The translations under genes were made by a program, and so were the position numbers. Positions 60,993 to 64,000 of a stretch of DNA of 64,000 nt are shown piece by piece (the stretch's first letter is position 1; each line of letters starts with the position of its first letter). Under the pieces are notes generated by a model, which was not told where the DNA came from, made no database searches, and saw only the letters and a list, made by a program, of their open reading frames with translations. Source of the stretch: Acidovorax sp. T1 (lineage in GTDB: Bacteria; Pseudomonadota; Gammaproteobacteria; Burkholderiales; Burkholderiaceae_C); contig NZ_CP021648.1 in NCBI RefSeq assembly GCF_002176815.1, forward strand, positions 2,364,001 through 2,428,000. Reading direction: 5' to 3'.

Positions 60993-61939
60993 CCATCAAG
61001 CCCCAGCTCGCCGAAGACGCAATCCTCGACCAAGTCAAGTTCCCCTGCATCGTGCAACCCAAGATCGACGGCGTACGTGCCTTGAATCTTCGGGGCACGC
61101 TCACGGGGCGCAGCCTCAAAGAGTTCGATGGCTTCGGCATCACCGAACGTTTCAGCGGCGACCAATACCTGGGGCTGGACGGCGAGATGATTCTGGGCTC
61201 CAAACCAAACTGCACCGATCGCCTGTGCAGCCTGACCACGGGCGCGATGGGTCGGTTCAAGGGCGTGGACGCCATGCCCGACCTGCAGTGGAACGTGTTT
61301 GACCTGGTGCTCAGCGTGACGGTAAACCTCCCTTACGAAGAACGCTACCGGCTCCTGGCCCGGCATGTCGACCAGCTGCACGACGAGCGCGTCAAGCTCG
61401 TGCCGATGTACGTGGTGGACAACACCAAGCACCTCGAACACAACATCAGCGAGTTCTTCGCTGCGGGCTACGAAGGCACCATCATCCGCAACCCAAACGC
61501 GCCCTACAAGTCTGGCCGGGCCACGCAGAAGGGCCAGGAACTGTGGCGCGTCAAGCCCTGGGCCGACGCTGAGATCCTCGTCACCGGCGTGAGCGAGGGC
61601 GAGGTCAATACCAATGAAGCCAAGACCAACGCGCTGGGCCGCACCGAGCGCTCGTCGGCCAAGGCTGGCATGGTGAACAACGGCCAGATTGGCTCGATCC
61701 AGGGCGTGCTGCTGGCCGACTTCCACGACCCCTTCACCGGCAAGCTGCTGTTTGCCAAGGGCCTGCCAATCACCGTGGGCAGCGGCGAGATGACCGTGAA
61801 TGAGGCCGAGTATTACTTCAAGAACCAGAAGGAAATCATCGGCCACGTCGTCAAGTTCAAGCACATGACACACGGCGTCAAAGACTTACCGCGGTTCCCG
61901 ACCTACATGTCCCATCGCCTGCCGCAAGACATGTCATGA
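60989..61939 (+). CDS. ATP-dependent DNA ligase, T7-like, 316 aa
   Basis: Adenylation motif I KIDGVR at 25-30 (Lys25), motif III LDGEM, motif V WRVKPW, OB-fold C-terminus with RFPTYM. Seals nicks during lagging-strand replication and recombination. Confidence 0.9.
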   Translation: MTIKPQLAEDAILDQVKFPCIVQPKIDGVRALNLRGTLTGRSLKEFDGFGITERFSGDQYLGLDGEMILGSKPNCTDRLCSLTTGAMGRFKGVDAMPDLQWNVFDLVLSVTVNLPYEERYRLLARHVDQLHDERVKLVPMYVVDNTKHLEHNISEFFAAGYEGTIIRNPNAPYKSGRATQKGQELWRVKPWADAEILVTGVSEGEVNTNEAKTNALGRTERSSAKAGMVNNGQIGSIQGVLLADFHDPFTGKLLFAKGLPITVGSGEMTVNEAEYYFKNQKEIIGHVVKFKHMTHGVKDLPRFPTYMSHRLPQDMS

Positions 61940-62148
61940 AGCACTGCAGGACCATCATCAAGCGGCTCAAGGACGAGATCCCCGGACTGCAGATCGCGCT
62001 CCTGCGCCAACGCACACACCAGGTCTACGAGCTGCGGCTCGGCGACAAAGTACGCCACCTCACCATGAGCGTGTCGCCCAAGAACTACGACCGCGCCATT
62101 GAGCTGACGGTCAAGGCAGCAAAGCAACTGCTGAATTCAGCCAGATGA
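61936..62148 (+). CDS. Small basic protein, 70 aa
   Basis: ATGA overlap with ligase. Pattern KRLKDEIPGLQ, then RLGDKVRHLTMSVSPKN, resembling small dsRBD/HicA-like folds; not certain. Unknown role. Confidence 0.5.
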   Translation: MKHCRTIIKRLKDEIPGLQIALLRQRTHQVYELRLGDKVRHLTMSVSPKNYDRAIELTVKAAKQLLNSAR

Positions 62149-62363
62149 ACGAATTGCCATACATCGCCGGTGACGCTGTCTACCGGTACCCGGCGGCGGG
62201 TGATGAGCCCGCCGTACCCGGCGCCAAGAGTCTCATCCTCACCCAAGGTGGCGTTTGCGTCATCGGAACGTGGGGCGATGACGCCGTTGCCTGGGCGCCC
62301 CTGCCCAGGCGCAACCACACCAAAGAGGAACAGATCCGTGCTCTCCAACATTCAGCTTCTTGA
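62145..62363 (+). CDS. Small protein, 72 aa
   Basis: ATGA overlap upstream; beta-rich (YIAGDAVYRYP, GGVCVIGTWGDD). Overlaps the next start. Unknown. Confidence 0.5.
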   Translation: MNELPYIAGDAVYRYPAAGDEPAVPGAKSLILTQGGVCVIGTWGDDAVAWAPLPRRNHTKEEQIRALQHSAS

Positions 62364-63015
62364 GCAGCTTGCGCTGCAGCACAAGATGAACGCCACTGTG
62401 AACCCTGACTGGGTGCGCGCCAAATACAACTGGACCCGGGCCGTCATGGTCGAGGCCGTCGAAGCCCTCGACCACCTTGGCTGGAAGTGGTGGAAGGCCA
62501 AGCCCGTTGCGGATGAGAGCCAGTTCCGGCTGGAGCTGGTGGACATCTGGCACTTCATCCTGTCCAACGAACTGGTCCACACCGAAGGCGATCCGCACGA
62601 AGCGGCGGCAAACCTGCGCGCCGCATCCCGCCAGCCTACCTACGCCATCACGGCGTCGGCCGGCACGGTGGACCTGCGCGAGCTTGCCGCCCGCGACTTG
62701 CTGCACGTCCTGATCGGGGCCGCTGCCTTTGGCGACGTCCACCTGACAGCATTCACCCTGCTGCTGGCCCGCGCAGACATGACCTGGGATGACCTGCACA
62801 AGAGCTACATCGCCAAGAACGTCCTGAACCTGTTCCGCCAGGCGCACGGCTACAAGGACGGCAGCTACATCAAGGAATGGGACGGCCGCGAGGACAACGA
62901 GGTCCTGTCCGAGATGGTCGCCCTCGACCCCCAGCTCACCCCCGACGAACTCATGGCCCGCCTGCGCGCCGTGTACGTCCAATTCCAGCCCGCCATCCAG
63001 GAAGCATCCGCATGA
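62338..63015 (+). CDS. Dimeric dUTPase (all-alpha NTP pyrophosphatase), 225 aa
   Basis: GTG 62338 with GAGGA upstream. Conserved acidic helices: EAVEALDHLGWKWWK and ELVDIWHFILSNEL, then E/D-rich C-terminal helices, the dUTPase_2 pattern. Removes dUTP; complements ThyX. Confidence 0.8.
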   Translation: MLSNIQLLEQLALQHKMNATVNPDWVRAKYNWTRAVMVEAVEALDHLGWKWWKAKPVADESQFRLELVDIWHFILSNELVHTEGDPHEAAANLRAASRQPTYAITASAGTVDLRELAARDLLHVLIGAAAFGDVHLTAFTLLLARADMTWDDLHKSYIAKNVLNLFRQAHGYKDGSYIKEWDGREDNEVLSEMVALDPQLTPDELMARLRAVYVQFQPAIQEASA

Positions 63016-63221
63016 AGCTCTACAAGATTGCTGCCACAGGCAACCCCGGCTCTACCACCCCCGACACTGAGACCCACTGGGTCGGTTCACAGGCCGACGC
63101 GGCCTCGCGCCGCAAACAGCTCAACGCTGACGGCTTCAAGCGCGCGGACATCGAGACCCACGAAGTCGACGTCCCGACTGACAAGGCGGGCCTGCTGGCC
63201 TGGCTGAACGCGAACGTGTAA
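63012..63221 (+). CDS. Small phage protein, 69 aa
   Basis: ATGA overlap upstream and TAATG at its end. MKLYKIAATGNPG and a Thr/Asp-rich middle; alpha/beta. Unknown. Confidence 0.55.
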   Translation: MKLYKIAATGNPGSTTPDTETHWVGSQADAASRRKQLNADGFKRADIETHEVDVPTDKAGLLAWLNANV

Positions 63222-63559
63222 TGACCGCACCGCGCTCGCTTGGCCTCATCGAGGCCGCCGCCCTGCTGCGTGTTCACAAGAACACGCTGGCAGCGCGTGC
63301 GCGAGCGCGGGTCATTCCCGGCGCAAAGATTGGTAAAGAGTGGGCTTTCCTGGAGGCCGACCTGGTGGCCTACATGCGGGCCCAGTACCAGGAGCCCCTA
63401 TGCCCCTCTATAAGCAAGCTGGAACCGACATCTGGTCGGTCAACATTTCCGTCCCGGGTCACCCACGGGTACGTCGATCAACTGGAACGGCTGATCGCCT
63501 CGAAGCGCAGCGCATCCACGACGAGATCAAAGCGGGCCTCTGGTCTGCCCCCAAGCTGA
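63221..63559 (+). CDS. Excisionase-like HTH protein, 112 aa
   Basis: HTH_17-type domain LIEAAALLRVHKNTLAARARA with IPGAKIGKEWAFLEADLVAYM, as in phage excisionases. The C-terminal ~50 residues are coded by DNA that also encodes the integrase N-terminus. Likely directionality factor or regulator of integration. Confidence 0.75.
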   Translation: MTAPRSLGLIEAAALLRVHKNTLAARARARVIPGAKIGKEWAFLEADLVAYMRAQYQEPLCPSISKLEPTSGRSTFPSRVTHGYVDQLERLIASKRSASTTRSKRASGLPPS

Positions 63560-64000
63560 AAGGCAAGACCTGGGGCGACGCCGTCGTCCACTGGTGCAAG
63601 CTGGCGGATCGCTCCGAATCTGATCTGCTGAGCCTGGCCAAGTTCGGCCGCAACTACAAGGACCGCGCGCTGCAGGACGTGACCCGCGAGAGCATCGTCG
63701 CCGCGCTGGCCTTCTGCCGCACACCCGCCACGTTCAACCGCTACCGCAATACTATCGCGGCCATCCTGCATGCGGCCCAAGCCGAGGGCTGGCTGCGCGA
63801 CGTGCCCAAGCTGCCGGTGCGCGACGTGCAGGCAAAGCCCCGCGAGTGGATCACCCCGGAGCAGTGGGGCAAGCTGTATGTGCAGCTGCCCCAGCACCAG
63901 CGAATGATGGCCACCTTCGCCATCGAGACCGGGCTTCGGCAGGCCAACGTCCTGGGCCTGACCTGGGACCGCGTGAGCATTGAGCGCGCTGTGGTCTGGA
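63400..64000 (+). CDS. int: Tyrosine recombinase/integrase, partial at right edge
   Basis: ATG 63400 with AGGAG. N-terminal SAM-like/core-binding region to about residue 130, then the start of the catalytic domain with FAIETGLRQANVLGLTW carrying the first conserved Arg. Runs off the window before the His/Tyr motifs. Overlaps the HTH gene by 160 nt. Would integrate the phage DNA at an attachment site outside this window. Confidence 0.88.
   Translation, partial: MPLYKQAGTDIWSVNISVPGHPRVRRSTGTADRLEAQRIHDEIKAGLWSAPKLKGKTWGDAVVHWCKLADRSESDLLSLAKFGRNYKDRALQDVTRESIVAALAFCRTPATFNRYRNTIAAILHAAQAEGWLRDVPKLPVRDVQAKPREWITPEQWGKLYVQLPQHQRMMATFAIETGLRQANVLGLTWDRVSIERAVVW

Noticed and set aside
38156..64000. 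Diversity-generating retroelement (known in some podoviruses)
   Set aside because: No reverse transcriptase and no template/variable repeat pair with A-biased differences were found.
1..64000. tRNA or rRNA genes
   Set aside because: No cloverleaf or conserved T-loop (GGTTCGANTCC-like) sequence was recognised by eye in the intergenic gaps.

Overview
This window is part of a tailed-phage genome, most likely a prophage or temperate phage of the short-tailed (podovirus) type, from a GC-rich Burkholderiales-like (Comamonadaceae-type) host. The phage assignment rests on directly readable proteins: terminase small and large subunits, a P22-type portal, scaffold, N4 gp56-like capsid protein, tail-stabilisation protein, a holin/SAR-endolysin/spanin lysis cassette and a giant polyvalent ejection protein. 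The host assignment is inference from base composition and overall protein style. The window is cut at both ends: the giant virion protein runs off the left edge and a tyrosine integrase runs off the right edge.

Layout. Positions 1-31810 form a leftward (minus strand) late module. Reading 5' to 3' it carries terS, a small gene, terL, DUF5856-like, portal, scaffold, capsid, head-completion genes, a repeat-rich fibre-like protein, holin, endolysin, Rz/Rz1, tail proteins and two large ejection-type proteins, the last with ADP-ribosyltransferase-like and HEXXH peptidase domains. A 260-bp divergent control region (31811-32070) separates this from a rightward (plus strand) early/replication module at 32071-64000. 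That module holds many small unknown genes, an IS21-family element (33798-36396) that cleanly interrupts one of them, and an AT-rich island (37966-38082) directly ahead of a primase-helicase. Next come a CobS-like AAA ATPase with its DUF3150-like partner, ThyX, a cargo block of mosaic small genes, a CobT-like VWA/metallopeptidase protein, a Cas4/RecB-like nuclease, a SNF2-type helicase and family A DNA polymerase. An ssDNA-binding candidate, DexA-like exonuclease, DUF3310, VRR-NUC, DNA ligase, a dimeric dUTPase, an excisionase-like HTH protein and the integrase complete it.

The most striking feature is shared by terL and polA. Each contains an intein whose usual in-frame endonuclease region is replaced by a complete HNH endonuclease gene read in another frame. 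Both nested genes use the same relative frame (-1), and both appear to start at the same place: a start codon formed by the last base of one codon plus TG of a Trp (TGG) codon in intein block B. The terL copy has a strong Shine-Dalgarno sequence inside the intein. The two HNH proteins belong to different families (endonuclease VII-like and phage HNH_3-like). The intein frame stays open through a low-complexity linker that looks like out-of-frame translation. I read this as an overlapping-gene intein/homing-endonuclease arrangement, seen twice in one genome.

Secondary points of interest: a 10-bp motif, TC[GT]TT[TC]ATCT, found mostly in short intergenic gaps ahead of genes on both strands; a pair of covarying hairpin leaders; a chimeric duplication at 41 kb; a membrane microprotein nested in an ejection-protein gene; and a release-factor-like mini-protein.
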